From an uncultured Lachnospiraceae bacterium (GTDB lineage Bacteria; Bacillota; Clostridia; Lachnospirales; Lachnospiraceae): 64,000 bases of DNA. Within the stretch, counting starts at the first letter, position 1. Each line of letters starts with the position of its first letter. This document shows, piece by piece, positions 24,252 through 33,588 of the stretch. The stretch covers positions 1-64,000 of the forward strand of contig CAJUDM010000013.1 in the NCBI GenBank assembly GCA_910584915.1, in the 5' to 3' direction. A program made the translations under genes and the position numbers. Below the pieces are notes generated by a model. It saw only the letters and a program-made list of their open reading frames with translations, had not been told where the DNA came from and ran no database searches.

Positions 24252-25700
24252 ATGAGTATTCTGGATTGTACGGCAGTGGAACTGTCCGAAAAAATAAAGA
24301 GCGGGGAGTGCACCGCTGTGGAGGCAATGGAAGCGGTGTTTGAGCGCATCGGGGAAAAGGAAGAGGCGTATCATTGCTATATCACGGCGGATAAGGACGC
24401 GGCTTTGAAGAGGGCGGGAGAAGTGCAGAAACGGATAGAGGCGGGGGAACTCGCGGGACCGCTTGCGGGGGTGCCTGTGGCAGTCAAGGACAATATCTGC
24501 ACGAAGGGCATTCTGACAAGCTGCGCGTCAAAAATGCTTATGAATTTTGTGCCGCCCTACTCGGCTGCGGCGGTGGAAAATCTGGAAAGAGCCGGGGCGG
24601 TCCTGATCGGAAAGGCAAATATGGACGAGTTTGCCATGGGATCTACCACGGAGACATCTTACTATGGCGCGACGAAAAATCCGGCTGATCCGGGGCATGT
24701 GCCGGGGGGATCTTCCGGCGGTTCGGCTGCGGCGGTGGCGCTCTCGGAGTGTTTTATGGCGCTCGGTTCCGATACGGGCGGTTCCATCAGACAGCCGGCG
24801 TCCTACTGCGGCGTGGTGGGATTAAAGCCCACCTACGGCATGGTGTCGCGGTACGGGCTTATCGCCTATGCCTCCTCTCTGGATCAGATCGGTCCGCTCA
24901 CAAAGAATGTGGCGGATGCGGCGTATCTGCTGGAGGCTGTTTCATCCTATGATGAGAAAGATTCTACTTCCGTGAAGGAGGCGGACAGGGATTTTACAAG
25001 CGCCCTTGCGGAGGATGTGCGGGGGATGCGGATCGGTGTCCCGAGAGACTACTTCGGGGAAGGGCTGGACGCCGATGTGAAGGAGGCTGTGCTGGCTGCG
25101 GCGGGAAAGTTCAAAGAGGCGGGCGCAGTGGTGGAGGAATTTGACCTGGGGATGGTGGAATATGCGGTTCCTGCCTATTATACGATAGCGACGGCGGAGG
25201 CAAGTTCCAATCTGGAGCGGTTTGACGGCATCAAGTACGGCTATCGGACGAAAGATTTTGAGGGGCTTCACAATATGTATAAGAAAACCCGCTCGGAAGG
25301 GTTTGGCGCGGAGGTAAAGCGGAGAATCATGCTGGGCAGCTTTGTGCTCAGTTCCGGTTATTATGATGCCTATTATTTGAAGGCGCTGCGCACAAAGGCG
25401 CTGATCAAAAAGGCGTTTGATGAGGCTTTCGCAAAGTATGATCTGATCCTGGGACCGGTCGCGCCATCCACGGCGCCGAGGCTCGGGGAGAGCCTGTCAG
25501 ATCCGCTCAAAATGTATCTCGGGGATATCTATACAATTGCGGTGAACCTGGCGGGACTGCCGGGAATTTCCGTGCCCTGCGGGAAGGATAAAAACGGGCT
25601 GCCTATCGGGTTGCAGCTGATCGGGGACTGTTTTGCGGAGAAAAAACTGATCCGGGCGGCGTACACTTACGAGAAACTGACGACAGCGGAACTGAAATAA
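24252..25700 (+). CDS. gatA: Aspartyl/glutamyl-tRNA amidotransferase subunit A
   Basis: 482 residues. Amidase-signature enzyme with the Lys-Ser-Ser triad K79 (VAVKDNIC), S154 (GGSSGGS) and S178 (DTGGSIRQPAS), the same spacing as characterised GatA. It liberates ammonia from glutamine, which travels through a channel to GatB for amidation of Asp-tRNA(Asn) or Glu-tRNA(Gln). Because glnS is present in the window, the Asn route is the more likely main role. Confidence 0.95.
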   Translation: MSILDCTAVELSEKIKSGECTAVEAMEAVFERIGEKEEAYHCYITADKDAALKRAGEVQKRIEAGELAGPLAGVPVAVKDNICTKGILTSCASKMLMNFVPPYSAAAVENLERAGAVLIGKANMDEFAMGSTTETSYYGATKNPADPGHVPGGSSGGSAAAVALSECFMALGSDTGGSIRQPASYCGVVGLKPTYGMVSRYGLIAYASSLDQIGPLTKNVADAAYLLEAVSSYDEKDSTSVKEADRDFTSALAEDVRGMRIGVPRDYFGEGLDADVKEAVLAAAGKFKEAGAVVEEFDLGMVEYAVPAYYTIATAEASSNLERFDGIKYGYRTKDFEGLHNMYKKTRSEGFGAEVKRRIMLGSFVLSSGYYDAYYLKALRTKALIKKAFDEAFAKYDLILGPVAPSTAPRLGESLSDPLKMYLGDIYTIAVNLAGLPGISVPCGKDKNGLPIGLQLIGDCFAEKKLIRAAYTYEKLTTAELK

Positions 25701-25799
25701 AGAATAGATGAGCCGGGAGGCGAATCTATTCGCTACGGTGCAATTTGCGAAGCAAATCGCAGCGGTTCCCGTTTGTAAAACTAAAATGAGGAATATTCT

Positions 25800-27230
25800 A
25801 TGAAAAATTACGAAACCGTCATAGGCCTGGAAGTGCATGTGGAGCTTGCCACAAAGACGAAAATATTCTGCGGCTGTTCCACTGCCTTCGGCGCGGAGCC
25901 CAACAGCCATACCTGCCCGGTCTGCACCGGTATGCCGGGATCTCTCCCAGTGCTGAACAGGCAGGTGCTTGAGTATGCCATCGCGGTGGGGCTTGCCACG
26001 AACTGTGAGATCACGAGGGACGCCAAGTTTGACAGAAAGAACTATTTCTATCCGGACAATCCGCAGAACTATCAGATTTCCCAGCTCTATCTGCCGATCT
26101 GCCGGAACGGAAAAGTGGAGATAGAGACAAAGAGCGGAAAGAAATATGTGGGTATCCATGAGATCCATATGGAGGAGGATGCGGGCAAGCTGATCCATGA
26201 TGAGTGGGAGGATTGTTCTTTGGTGGATTACAACCGCTCCGGCGTGCCGCTGATCGAGATCGTCTCGGAGCCGGATATGCGCAGTGCGGAGGAGGTGATC
26301 GCCTATCTGGAGACGCTGCGGATGCTGATCCAGTATCTGGGGGCTTCCGACTGTAAATTGCAGGAGGGCTCCATGCGGGCGGATGTGAATCTGTCTGTCA
26401 GGGAAGCCGGAGCGGCAAAGTTCGGGACGAGGACGGAGATGAAGAACCTGAATTCTTTCCGGGCGATTACGCATGCCATCGAGAATGAGACGGAGCGGCA
26501 GATCGATCTGCTGGAAGAGGGAAAAACGGTTGTGCAGGAGACCAGAAGATGGGATGACAACAAAGGTTATTCCTACGCTATGCGGAGCAAGGAGGATGCC
26601 CAGGATTACCGATATTTTCCTGATCCCGATCTGATGCCGGTGCATGTGGACGATGAGATGATAGACGAGATCCGGGCGAAACAGCCGGAGTTTCGGTCAA
26701 AGAAGATGGAGCGCTATAAGCGGGAGTTTGATATCCCGGAATACGATATCGGTATCATCACGCAGAGCAAGCACATGGCGGACCTGTTCGAGGAGGCGGC
26801 GGCGCTCTGCGGACAGCCGAAGAAGGTTTCCAACTGGCTGATGGGGGAGACGTTGCGGCTTTTAAAGGAGAAAAACGAGGATGCGGAGGACATCCGGTTT
26901 TCACCTGGCAATCTGGCAAAGCTGATTTCCCTTGTGGATGCTAAAGCGATCACAGGTCCGGTGGCGAAGGATGTCTTTGAAAAGATGTTTGAGGAAGATA
27001 TCGATCCGGAAGCCTACGTGGAGCAGCATGGGTTGAAGACTGTAAACGATGAGGGGGCTCTTCGGCAGACGGTAGAGAGGGTGCTGGCGGAGAATCCGCA
27101 GTCCGTGGCGGACTATAAGGGCGGTAAGCAGAAGGCGATAGGATTCCTGGTGGGACAGACGATGAAGGCGATGAAGGGAAAGGCAGATCCGGGGCTGGTG
27201 AATCAGATGCTAAGGGAGATGCTGGAATAA
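25800..27230 (+). CDS. gatB: Aspartyl/glutamyl-tRNA amidotransferase subunit B
   Basis: 476 residues, typical length. The catalytic cradle begins YETVIGLEVHVELATKTKIFCGC and contains CPVCTGMPGSLPVLN; the helical and YqeY-like tail (about 300-476) binds the tRNA elbow. It phosphorylates the misacylated aminoacyl-tRNA and transfers ammonia supplied by GatA. A hairpin, ATTTGC and GCAAAT around GAA, lies in the short gap before it. Confidence 0.95.
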   Translation: MKNYETVIGLEVHVELATKTKIFCGCSTAFGAEPNSHTCPVCTGMPGSLPVLNRQVLEYAIAVGLATNCEITRDAKFDRKNYFYPDNPQNYQISQLYLPICRNGKVEIETKSGKKYVGIHEIHMEEDAGKLIHDEWEDCSLVDYNRSGVPLIEIVSEPDMRSAEEVIAYLETLRMLIQYLGASDCKLQEGSMRADVNLSVREAGAAKFGTRTEMKNLNSFRAITHAIENETERQIDLLEEGKTVVQETRRWDDNKGYSYAMRSKEDAQDYRYFPDPDLMPVHVDDEMIDEIRAKQPEFRSKKMERYKREFDIPEYDIGIITQSKHMADLFEEAAALCGQPKKVSNWLMGETLRLLKEKNEDAEDIRFSPGNLAKLISLVDAKAITGPVAKDVFEKMFEEDIDPEAYVEQHGLKTVNDEGALRQTVERVLAENPQSVADYKGGKQKAIGFLVGQTMKAMKGKADPGLVNQMLREMLE

Positions 27231-27263
27231 AGGAAAATAGTTTGAAAGGAAAGATATATAACT

Positions 27264-27959
27264 ATGAAAAAAATCATATTGGCGTCCGCATCCCCGAGGA
27301 GGAAGGAACTGCTGGCGCAGATCGGTTTAAAATTTGCAGTGATGCCAAGCGATGTGGAGGAAAACCCCGGGAGCACGCTGCCCCAGGATGTTGTGATAGA
27401 GCTGTCAAAACAAAAAGCCAGGGATGTCTGGGGAAAGATCGAAGCGGGTGACAGGAATGACGCAGTAGATGACACTAATGTCACAATGAATGACAGCGGG
27501 GAAAGTACAACAGAGGATCGCAGTGCGGAGGAGACGGACGATCGCGGAATGTATCATGCGGCGGATATTCTCGTGATAGGTGCCGACACGGTTGTCGCCA
27601 TAGAAGGCGAAATTTTGGGGAAGCCTGTAGATGAGGAGGATGCGGCGCGGATGCTGGGACTGCTCTCTGGAAAAGAACATCAGGTCTACACCGGCGTCAC
27701 GATGATCTGGATCGATGAGGAGGGAAAACAGGAGGAGTACTCTTTCTATGTCTGCACCGGCGTTCTGATGTACCGTATGAACAGGGCGGAGATCATGGAG
27801 TATGTTTTGAGCGGAGAACCGATGGACAAGGCGGGCGCCTACGCCGTACAGGGCAGGGCTGCGGCATTTATCAAGTCCATCAGAGGTGAGTACAGCAATG
27901 TGGTGGGACTTCCGACAGGGAGGCTTTACCAGGAGATGAAGGCGTGGGATCTGACATGA
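27264..27959 (+). CDS. maf: Maf-family nucleotide pyrophosphatase with an insertion
   Basis: 231 residues against about 190-200 for the family. Conserved parts: ILASASPRRKELLAQIG at the N-terminus, VIGADTVV, GKEHQVYTGV, DKAGAYAVQGRAAAFI and NVVGLPTGRLY. Between KARDVWGKIE and ADILVIGADT (about residues 56-95) there is a hydrophilic insertion rich in Asp, Thr, Ser and Glu. Maf enzymes hydrolyse non-canonical or dTTP/UTP nucleotides and were first linked to septum arrest. It follows gatB by 33 bp and may belong to the same transcript. Confidence 0.9.
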   Translation: MKKIILASASPRRKELLAQIGLKFAVMPSDVEENPGSTLPQDVVIELSKQKARDVWGKIEAGDRNDAVDDTNVTMNDSGESTTEDRSAEETDDRGMYHAADILVIGADTVVAIEGEILGKPVDEEDAARMLGLLSGKEHQVYTGVTMIWIDEEGKQEEYSFYVCTGVLMYRMNRAEIMEYVLSGEPMDKAGAYAVQGRAAAFIKSIRGEYSNVVGLPTGRLYQEMKAWDLT

Positions 27960-28134
27960 GAGAACCTGCGCCGTTCTTTTGTTTTTGCGGATTCTTTCTT
28001 GTTTTGACCACTGATTTTAAGTGTCATTATATGAATAAAATTACGACGGAGATGTTCAGTTATTTTGATACGGGTTCGCGTTCTGCGGGAAGAGGGGTTT
28101 GATCGGATAAAAGTGTCAAGTGCAGTGGAATGTT

Positions 28135-29154
28135 TCACCCTCCGCTCTTCGGCGTCGTGGACTCCCGGATGATCAGTTCGGACTGCAGTTTGATGTGCTG
28201 CGCCGCAAAGTCCGGGTTCTGGATGCGGTCCACCAGAAGTTCCGCCGCGGTGTAGCCGAGCTGGTATTTGGGCGTGTTGATGGTGGTGATCTGGGGGGAA
28301 CTTATGACCGCGTAATCCACGTTGTCGTAGCCGATGACCATGAGGTCCTCCGGGACACGGAGTTTAAGCTGTTTCGCAGCGTTGATCACGGCGCTGGCGA
28401 AGAGGTCGGATATGGCGAGGAAAGCGTCCGGACGGTAGGGCTGGGAGAGAAGCTGGGTGGCGGAGGAGAACGCCATATTGTAGTTGACCTCGGGGAGATT
28501 GATGATCCATCGAAGCGTCGGTTTGATACCCGCCGCCTGCAGCGTCTTTAGATAGCCTTCCTGCCTGACATAGTTGTCCCGGTATTTTAAGGAGCCGGAG
28601 ATGAAGGCGATTTTCTTTCTGCCGTGGGAGAGCAGATGGTTTACGGCGGTCGACGCCATCTTGGTATCATCAAAGCTGACGGAGGAGACGGTTTTGCTGT
28701 TTAAATCATAGTCGCAGCACTGCACAACAGGGACAAGGCTGCTCAGGGAGTGCATGAGCTGGGCGTTTAAGTGGTTTAAGCAGATCACGCCGGATATTTT
28801 CACGTGACGTATGAGCTGCTCGAAGGAGGAGAAGGTGTTGCTGCCGAGCTGCTCCTGCAGGATCATCATGGTATATCCGTGTTGCAGGGCGGATGCCTTC
28901 GCGCCTTTGATGATCTCATTGAAGAAGGAATTGAATTCAAAGGGGAGTACAAACAGAAGGAGCCTGCCGGAGTCAGGCGCCTGGACAATATATTCGTTGG
29001 GGTTGAGTCCCCGTCTGTCGAGAACATCATATACTTTTTCGATCAGGCCGGCTTTGACATTGCTCTGTCCGTTTAAAACGCGGGATACAGTGGCGGTGGA
29101 GACGCCGGCTTCCTCTGCTATTTCCGAAAAGGAGAAGGGGTATTTTCTGCGCAT
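28135..29154 (-). CDS. LacI-family transcriptional regulator
   Basis: 339 residues. The helix-turn-helix and hinge (FSEIAEEAGVSTATVSRVLNGQSNV) are at the N-terminus, followed by a periplasmic-binding-protein-like sugar domain (VMVIGYDNVDYAV, ITTINTPKYQLGYTAAELL). I start at ATG 29154 since the in-frame ATG at 29169 is itself part of the ribosome site (ATGGAGG). It is divergent from the sugar-type operon beginning at 29451, and the region between holds an 18-bp palindrome, so it probably represses that operon and responds to its substrate. Confidence 0.9.
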   Translation of the reverse strand: MRRKYPFSFSEIAEEAGVSTATVSRVLNGQSNVKAGLIEKVYDVLDRRGLNPNEYIVQAPDSGRLLLFVLPFEFNSFFNEIIKGAKASALQHGYTMMILQEQLGSNTFSSFEQLIRHVKISGVICLNHLNAQLMHSLSSLVPVVQCCDYDLNSKTVSSVSFDDTKMASTAVNHLLSHGRKKIAFISGSLKYRDNYVRQEGYLKTLQAAGIKPTLRWIINLPEVNYNMAFSSATQLLSQPYRPDAFLAISDLFASAVINAAKQLKLRVPEDLMVIGYDNVDYAVISSPQITTINTPKYQLGYTAAELLVDRIQNPDFAAQHIKLQSELIIRESTTPKSGG

Positions 29155-29356
29155 GGGTATTTCCTCCATGTTTTGTGTGTTACAGTTCAGCTTTCACTGT
29201 CATTTGGTTTGATGTTCACTGATACTTTTGTTCAGTATAGCACATTTCAGGCAAATTTCAAGGATTTTGCGAATTATTTCAGAAATAAAAAATGCGAATT
29301 ATATATAATATACAAAAAGTATCCGCACAAAACGGCAATATATAGGATGTATTTCA

Positions 29357-29374
29357 CGATAATATAGATTATCG
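29357..29374. promoter_or_regulatory. Palindromic candidate operator for the LacI-type regulator
   Basis: CGATAAT (29357-29363) and ATTATCG (29368-29374) form a perfect palindrome with a 4-base centre, placed 10 bp upstream of the -35 element of the divergent operon. The size and position fit a LacI-family operator, although the central CG step usual in the family is absent. Confidence 0.5.
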
Positions 29375-29384
29375 GTTCCTGTTC

Positions 29385-29413
29385 TTGACAATCAATCTGA
29401 AATTACATACGCT
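29385..29413 (+). promoter_or_regulatory. Promoter of the sugar-type operon
   Basis: TTGACA (29385-29390) and TACGCT (29408-29413) with 17 bp between. The -10 box is weak, which fits an operon needing derepression or activation. Confidence 0.5.
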
Positions 29414-29450
29414 GATTACAGAAATAGGGAGAAGAAAGAAGGGGGAGCGG

Positions 29451-30578
29451 ATGCGGTATATTTTGCAGTTGAGCACGGGAAGTTTTAGCGGCCCCGCGTG
29501 TAGAGCGCAGGATGCGGAGCGTATGCTGGAGTATTGCATGGAGGCTCTGGATGTGGAGAAAGTGATATTCGGCTGGGCGGCGGACAATGAACTGAACCGG
29601 GAGATCAGCGGGATGTTAGACCGGTATCCGGTGGAAAAATATCTGTGGCTGCCAGTGTTTGCGGAGATTCACAGCGGGGAAGCCGTCAGGCAGGGCGTGG
29701 AACTCACGGAAGAAAAGCAGAAAACGCTTCATACCTGCAAGGAAGATGCCTTTGACTTTGTGTGCCAGTCCTCGCGGGAGAGCCTTGATGGCGCGGTGGA
29801 AGTGTTTGAGAAGCTGACGGAAGGATGCCGCATGGACGGCGTGTTCCTCGACAGGATACGGTACGCTTCCGGGGCGGGCGGCGTGGGGGCGCTGTACGGA
29901 TGCTGGTGTCCGGCTTGCCAGGCACTTTATGAGGAGAGCGGCGTGGATACGGAGAGGATAAAGTATCTGGCGAAGAGGGCGTCGATGACACAGTTTATGC
30001 CGGGAAAGCTGGGACAGGGAATCTACCGGTATGAGGATGAAGATATCGACAGGCTTATGGAGGCAAAGCGGAAGAATATCACGGACCAGGTGGGAAGGCT
30101 CGGGAAAAGGTTTCATGAGAGAGGGCTGAAAGTGGGGGCGGATACGTTTGCGCCGGTTATCTCGGACTTTGTGGGGCAGGATATTTTTGCGCTGGCGAGG
30201 GTGGTTGATTTCGTCAAACCGATGGTCTATGTCCGGACGGATGCGCCAGCGGGGCTGCCCTTTGAACTGCGGGCGCTGGGAGGCGAGGTAAAAGAAAGGC
30301 TGGATGAACTCTGGGGCGGAGATACAGGGAGCATGGAACTGGCGGTAGAACAGATAAGGGAACTCAAAGGCGCGGGAGGAGTGATAGCGCCGGGGATCGA
30401 TGCGAATTATGTGGAGGACATATGCAGTGCGGATGCCGCCTACGTGAAGGAGTATCTTTCAAGGCTTGCGGCGGCGGGAGCAGAGAGTGTCGTCCTCTCC
30501 TGGGATATCATGCGGATATCGAGGGAGACCATCGATGCGGTCAGGGCAGTGAATTTGGCAGAACTGCTGGCAGGATAG
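29451..30578 (+). CDS. Uncharacterised TIM-barrel protein, glycoside-hydrolase-like
   Basis: 375 residues, starting at ATG 29451 after GGGGGAG. The fold looks like a (beta/alpha)8 barrel of the hypothetical glycosyl hydrolase-like groups: GVFLDRIRYAS, then a CWCPACQALY cysteine motif seen in several such barrels, LKVGADTFAPVISDFVGQD, VDFVKPMVYVRTDAPAG and VVLSWDIMRIS at the last strands. Candidate acid residues are the D of FLDR, the D of GADTF and the D of SWDI. No signal peptide, so it should act in the cytoplasm on what the downstream ABC transporter imports. I cannot name a known family; it may define the operon's substrate. Confidence 0.5.
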   Translation: MRYILQLSTGSFSGPACRAQDAERMLEYCMEALDVEKVIFGWAADNELNREISGMLDRYPVEKYLWLPVFAEIHSGEAVRQGVELTEEKQKTLHTCKEDAFDFVCQSSRESLDGAVEVFEKLTEGCRMDGVFLDRIRYASGAGGVGALYGCWCPACQALYEESGVDTERIKYLAKRASMTQFMPGKLGQGIYRYEDEDIDRLMEAKRKNITDQVGRLGKRFHERGLKVGADTFAPVISDFVGQDIFALARVVDFVKPMVYVRTDAPAGLPFELRALGGEVKERLDELWGGDTGSMELAVEQIRELKGAGGVIAPGIDANYVEDICSADAAYVKEYLSRLAAAGAESVVLSWDIMRISRETIDAVRAVNLAELLAG

Positions 30579-30810
30579 ATACTGTGCGTATAAAAGAGAA
30601 GACGGATATGCGGGTTATCGGCGTGATAAAAATGCGCATGCGGCACAGAAAAGCGGATGCAGCATACCGTTGGCGGGACAGAACCTGTGAATGCAGCGGA
30701 CCCCGCCATATAATAACAGATGTTATGCCTGCATGGTAATGAGGGCAGGATAACAACATAAAAGACAATCCGGCATCTGCCGGGAAACTCATGCAAAAGG
30801 AGGAAAGAAC

Positions 30811-31860
30811 ATGAAAAGGAAATGGATGGCAGCTATTTTAGCATCGGCACTGGCACTCGGGCTTGTGGCGTGCGGCAACAGCGCGGGAGGAGAGGCGCAG
30901 GCGCCTGCGGAGGCTGAGAAAGAGGCGCCAGCCGAGACGGAAGCACCTGCCGAAGAGGAGGCAGCAGAGGAGGAAGCGACTGCGGCTGAGGAAGGTAAGA
31001 CTCTGAAAGTTGCGTATATCCCGAACTCTATGTCGAACGAGATGAACGCTTACGGCTATAAGATCATGGAGGAGAATCAGGGGGATTACAATATGGAAGT
31101 GACTGCTTTTGACGGTCAGTATGATTCCCAGACGGAAGTGGCGGCGATCACAAACTGCATCGGCCAGGGGTATGATGCGCTGATCCTGTGCCCCAGCGAT
31201 ATCAACGCTGTGATCCCTGCGGTAATGCAGGCGAAGGAGGCAGGGCTTATCGTGGAACTGTACTCTGCGGATCTGCCGGAGGAATATCGTGAGTACCGTG
31301 ATATTTTTGTGGGCGTGGATGACACGGAAGCGGGAAAGAATGCTGCGAAGGCGATGATCGATCAGTTCCCCGACGGGGCGAAAGTGATCGAGGTCGGCGG
31401 CACGGCAGGGACGGACGCCCAGATCCGCAGGCATGACGGATTCAACGCGGGGTTAGAGGGCTCCAACATTGAAGTGCTGGACTATCAGGCGACCGACAGC
31501 TGGTCTTCCAACGAGACCATGGCGATCACGGAGGATATGATCGTAAAATACGGAAGTGACATTCAGGGTATCTTCTGCCACTGGGACGGCGGCGCCACAG
31601 GCTGTATCGAAGCGTTGAAAAAGGCAGGGATCGACGGCACTTATATCGTGGCGATCGACGGCAGCAGAAGCGGTTTTGACCAGGTGAAGGACGGGACACA
31701 GAATGTGTGCATCAGCCAGAACGTTGTGAACATTTCCCTGAAAGCGATGGAAGTGATCAGGAATGCTGCGGACGGCAAGGATTATGAGGCGGAAAATTAT
31801 GTTCCCCTGGATATCGTGACAAAGGATAATGTGGAGGAACTGCCTTATCCGGAGTGGTAA
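30811..31860 (+). CDS. Sugar ABC transporter substrate-binding lipoprotein (RbsB-like)
   Basis: 349 residues. Signal peptide with lipobox ending at C21 (GLVACGNS), an Ala/Glu/Pro linker (about 24-63), then a type 1 periplasmic-binding fold: KVAYIPNSMSNEMNAYGYKI, YDALILCPSDINAVIPAV, GVDDTEAGKNAAKAMI, GIFCHWDGGATGCIEAL and VAIDGSRSGFDQVK. It captures a monosaccharide or related solute for the transporter encoded next. The ligand is unknown and may be unusual given the uncharacterised enzyme upstream. Confidence 0.9.
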   Translation: MKRKWMAAILASALALGLVACGNSAGGEAQAPAEAEKEAPAETEAPAEEEAAEEEATAAEEGKTLKVAYIPNSMSNEMNAYGYKIMEENQGDYNMEVTAFDGQYDSQTEVAAITNCIGQGYDALILCPSDINAVIPAVMQAKEAGLIVELYSADLPEEYREYRDIFVGVDDTEAGKNAAKAMIDQFPDGAKVIEVGGTAGTDAQIRRHDGFNAGLEGSNIEVLDYQATDSWSSNETMAITEDMIVKYGSDIQGIFCHWDGGATGCIEALKKAGIDGTYIVAIDGSRSGFDQVKDGTQNVCISQNVVNISLKAMEVIRNAADGKDYEAENYVPLDIVTKDNVEELPYPEW

Positions 31861-31867
31861 TAAAAGC

Positions 31868-31910
31868 TGGATCACTGACTAAATGACATTGAAGATTGAA
31901 CTGTTATGAT
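31868..31910 (+). repeat. Dispersed short repeat, copy after the binding-protein gene
   Basis: CACTGACTAAATGACATTG followed by GATTGAACTGTTATG matches the copy at 62203-62250 (ATTCACTGAATGACATC, GGCTGAACTGTTACG) and that at 24184-24232. It starts eight bases after the stop codon. Further on, at 32008-32022, a small palindrome GTATAC-AGT-GTATAC lies before the ATPase gene. Confidence 0.5.
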
Positions 31911-32087
31911 CGGATCGGGCAGCGTGTCTGTCCGGTCTGTACAGGGGTGGGAGATGCAGTGGACAATATACAGCATATGGTACATACTATGTAATAGATA
32001 ATATGCAGTATACAGTGTATACGATATGGTTTATGTAATGCAAAAATGCGTAACTGTATGCGGCTGAATACAGGAGGAAAATGCAGG

Positions 32088-33569
32088 ATGGGCAGAGAAC
32101 TTTCGGACAGGATCCTGTCGGTGGAACATGTGAGCAAGTCGTTTCCGGGCGTGAAGGCGCTCGACGACGTATCGCTGGAAGTCGGGCGGGGCGTTGTGCA
32201 CGGCATCGTGGGCGAGAACGGAGCGGGGAAATCGACGCTGATGAAGATATTGTCGGGAGTTTATACAAAGGATTCCGGGACGGTGGAGTTTGACGGACAG
32301 AGGGTGGAAAGGACGACGCCGATGGAGTCGCTGCGCAGGGGACTGAGCATTATCTATCAGGAATTCAGCCTGATCTCCTCCATGACGGTGGGGGAAAATA
32401 TCTTTCTGGGGAGGTTCCGGGAGGCGGGCGGCATGAAGGGAACCCACCAGAAGGCTGGGGAACTGCTTGGGCAGATCGGTTCTTCCATCAGCACACATAA
32501 GCTTGTGTCGGAGCTGAGCACATCGGAAAAGCAGATGGTGGAGATAGCGAAGGCGCTCTCCTTTGAGTCGAAGCTGATCATCATGGACGAGCCTTCCAGC
32601 AGCCTGACGGAGGAGGAACTGGCAAAACTCGGAGCGCTGATCAGACAGATGCGGGAGAAGGGAATTTCGATTCTGTATATCAGCCATAAACTGGATGAGA
32701 TTTTTGAGTACTGTGATGTGGTGACCATCATGCGGGACGGACATGTGATCGACACACGCCCTGTCTCTGAACTGGACCGCGGCGAGATGGTCGGTATGAT
32801 GGTGGGCAGGACGATCGAGAACGAATATCCGGAGCGTCCCCGCGCCGTGGGGGAGCCGCTTATGAGAGTGGAACATCTGACGACCGGGAAGCTCAAGGAT
32901 ATCTCCTTTACGCTGAACCGCGGGGAGATACTGGGATTTGTGGGGCTTGTGGGAGCGGGCAGGACGGAGATCGTCCGCGCGATCTACGGGGCGGATAAAG
33001 TAAAGAGAAAAGAGGTACGGATCGAGGGGAAAAGCCTAAAGATAACAAGCCCCCGGGACGGGAAGAGATGCGGCATGGCGCTTGTGCCAGAGGACCGCAA
33101 ACAGCAGGGGCTTGTGCTGCCCTTCTCCGTGGAATCCAACATCTCCATGGCGAATCTGGAGAAGGTGAAAAGGGGGATCTTTCTCTCGCCGGACAAAGAG
33201 CGGAAGATGGCGGAGGAAAACATCGACAGCCTGTTGATCAAGACGCCCTCCCCCACAGCAGCCATCGTAAACCTTTCGGGCGGCAATCAGCAGAAATGCA
33301 TTATCGCGAGGTGGCTTGAGACGGAGCCGAAGATCTTTATCATGGATGAGCCCACGAGGGGGATAGATGTGGGGGCGAAATATGAGATCTATATGCTGAT
33401 GAAAAAAGCGGTGGAAGCCGGGAGCTCCATTATCCTGATCTCTTCCGAACTGCCGGAGGTGCTGCATATGAGCAACCGCGTCCTGACCATAGCGGACGGG
33501 CGCATCACAGGGGAGTTCGATCCGGAGAAGGTATCTGCGCAGGAGATCATGAACAGGGCGATAGGATAG
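32088..33569 (+). CDS. Sugar ABC transporter ATPase with two nucleotide-binding domains
   Basis: 493 residues, RbsA/MglA type. First domain: Walker A GENGAGKST, signature LSTSEKQMVEIAKA, Walker B LIIMDEP. Second domain: degenerate P-loop GLVGAGRTE, signature LSGGNQQK and Walker B IFIMDEPTRGIDVGAKYEIY. Start chosen at ATG 32088, 11 nt after AGGAGG; ATG 32046 lies upstream of the ribosome site and ATG 32081 is out of frame. It powers the two permeases that follow. Confidence 0.9.
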   Translation: MGRELSDRILSVEHVSKSFPGVKALDDVSLEVGRGVVHGIVGENGAGKSTLMKILSGVYTKDSGTVEFDGQRVERTTPMESLRRGLSIIYQEFSLISSMTVGENIFLGRFREAGGMKGTHQKAGELLGQIGSSISTHKLVSELSTSEKQMVEIAKALSFESKLIIMDEPSSSLTEEELAKLGALIRQMREKGISILYISHKLDEIFEYCDVVTIMRDGHVIDTRPVSELDRGEMVGMMVGRTIENEYPERPRAVGEPLMRVEHLTTGKLKDISFTLNRGEILGFVGLVGAGRTEIVRAIYGADKVKRKEVRIEGKSLKITSPRDGKRCGMALVPEDRKQQGLVLPFSVESNISMANLEKVKRGIFLSPDKERKMAEENIDSLLIKTPSPTAAIVNLSGGNQQKCIIARWLETEPKIFIMDEPTRGIDVGAKYEIYMLMKKAVEAGSSIILISSELPEVLHMSNRVLTIADGRITGEFDPEKVSAQEIMNRAIG

Positions 33570-33588
33570 GAAAGAAGGGGAAGAGGAT

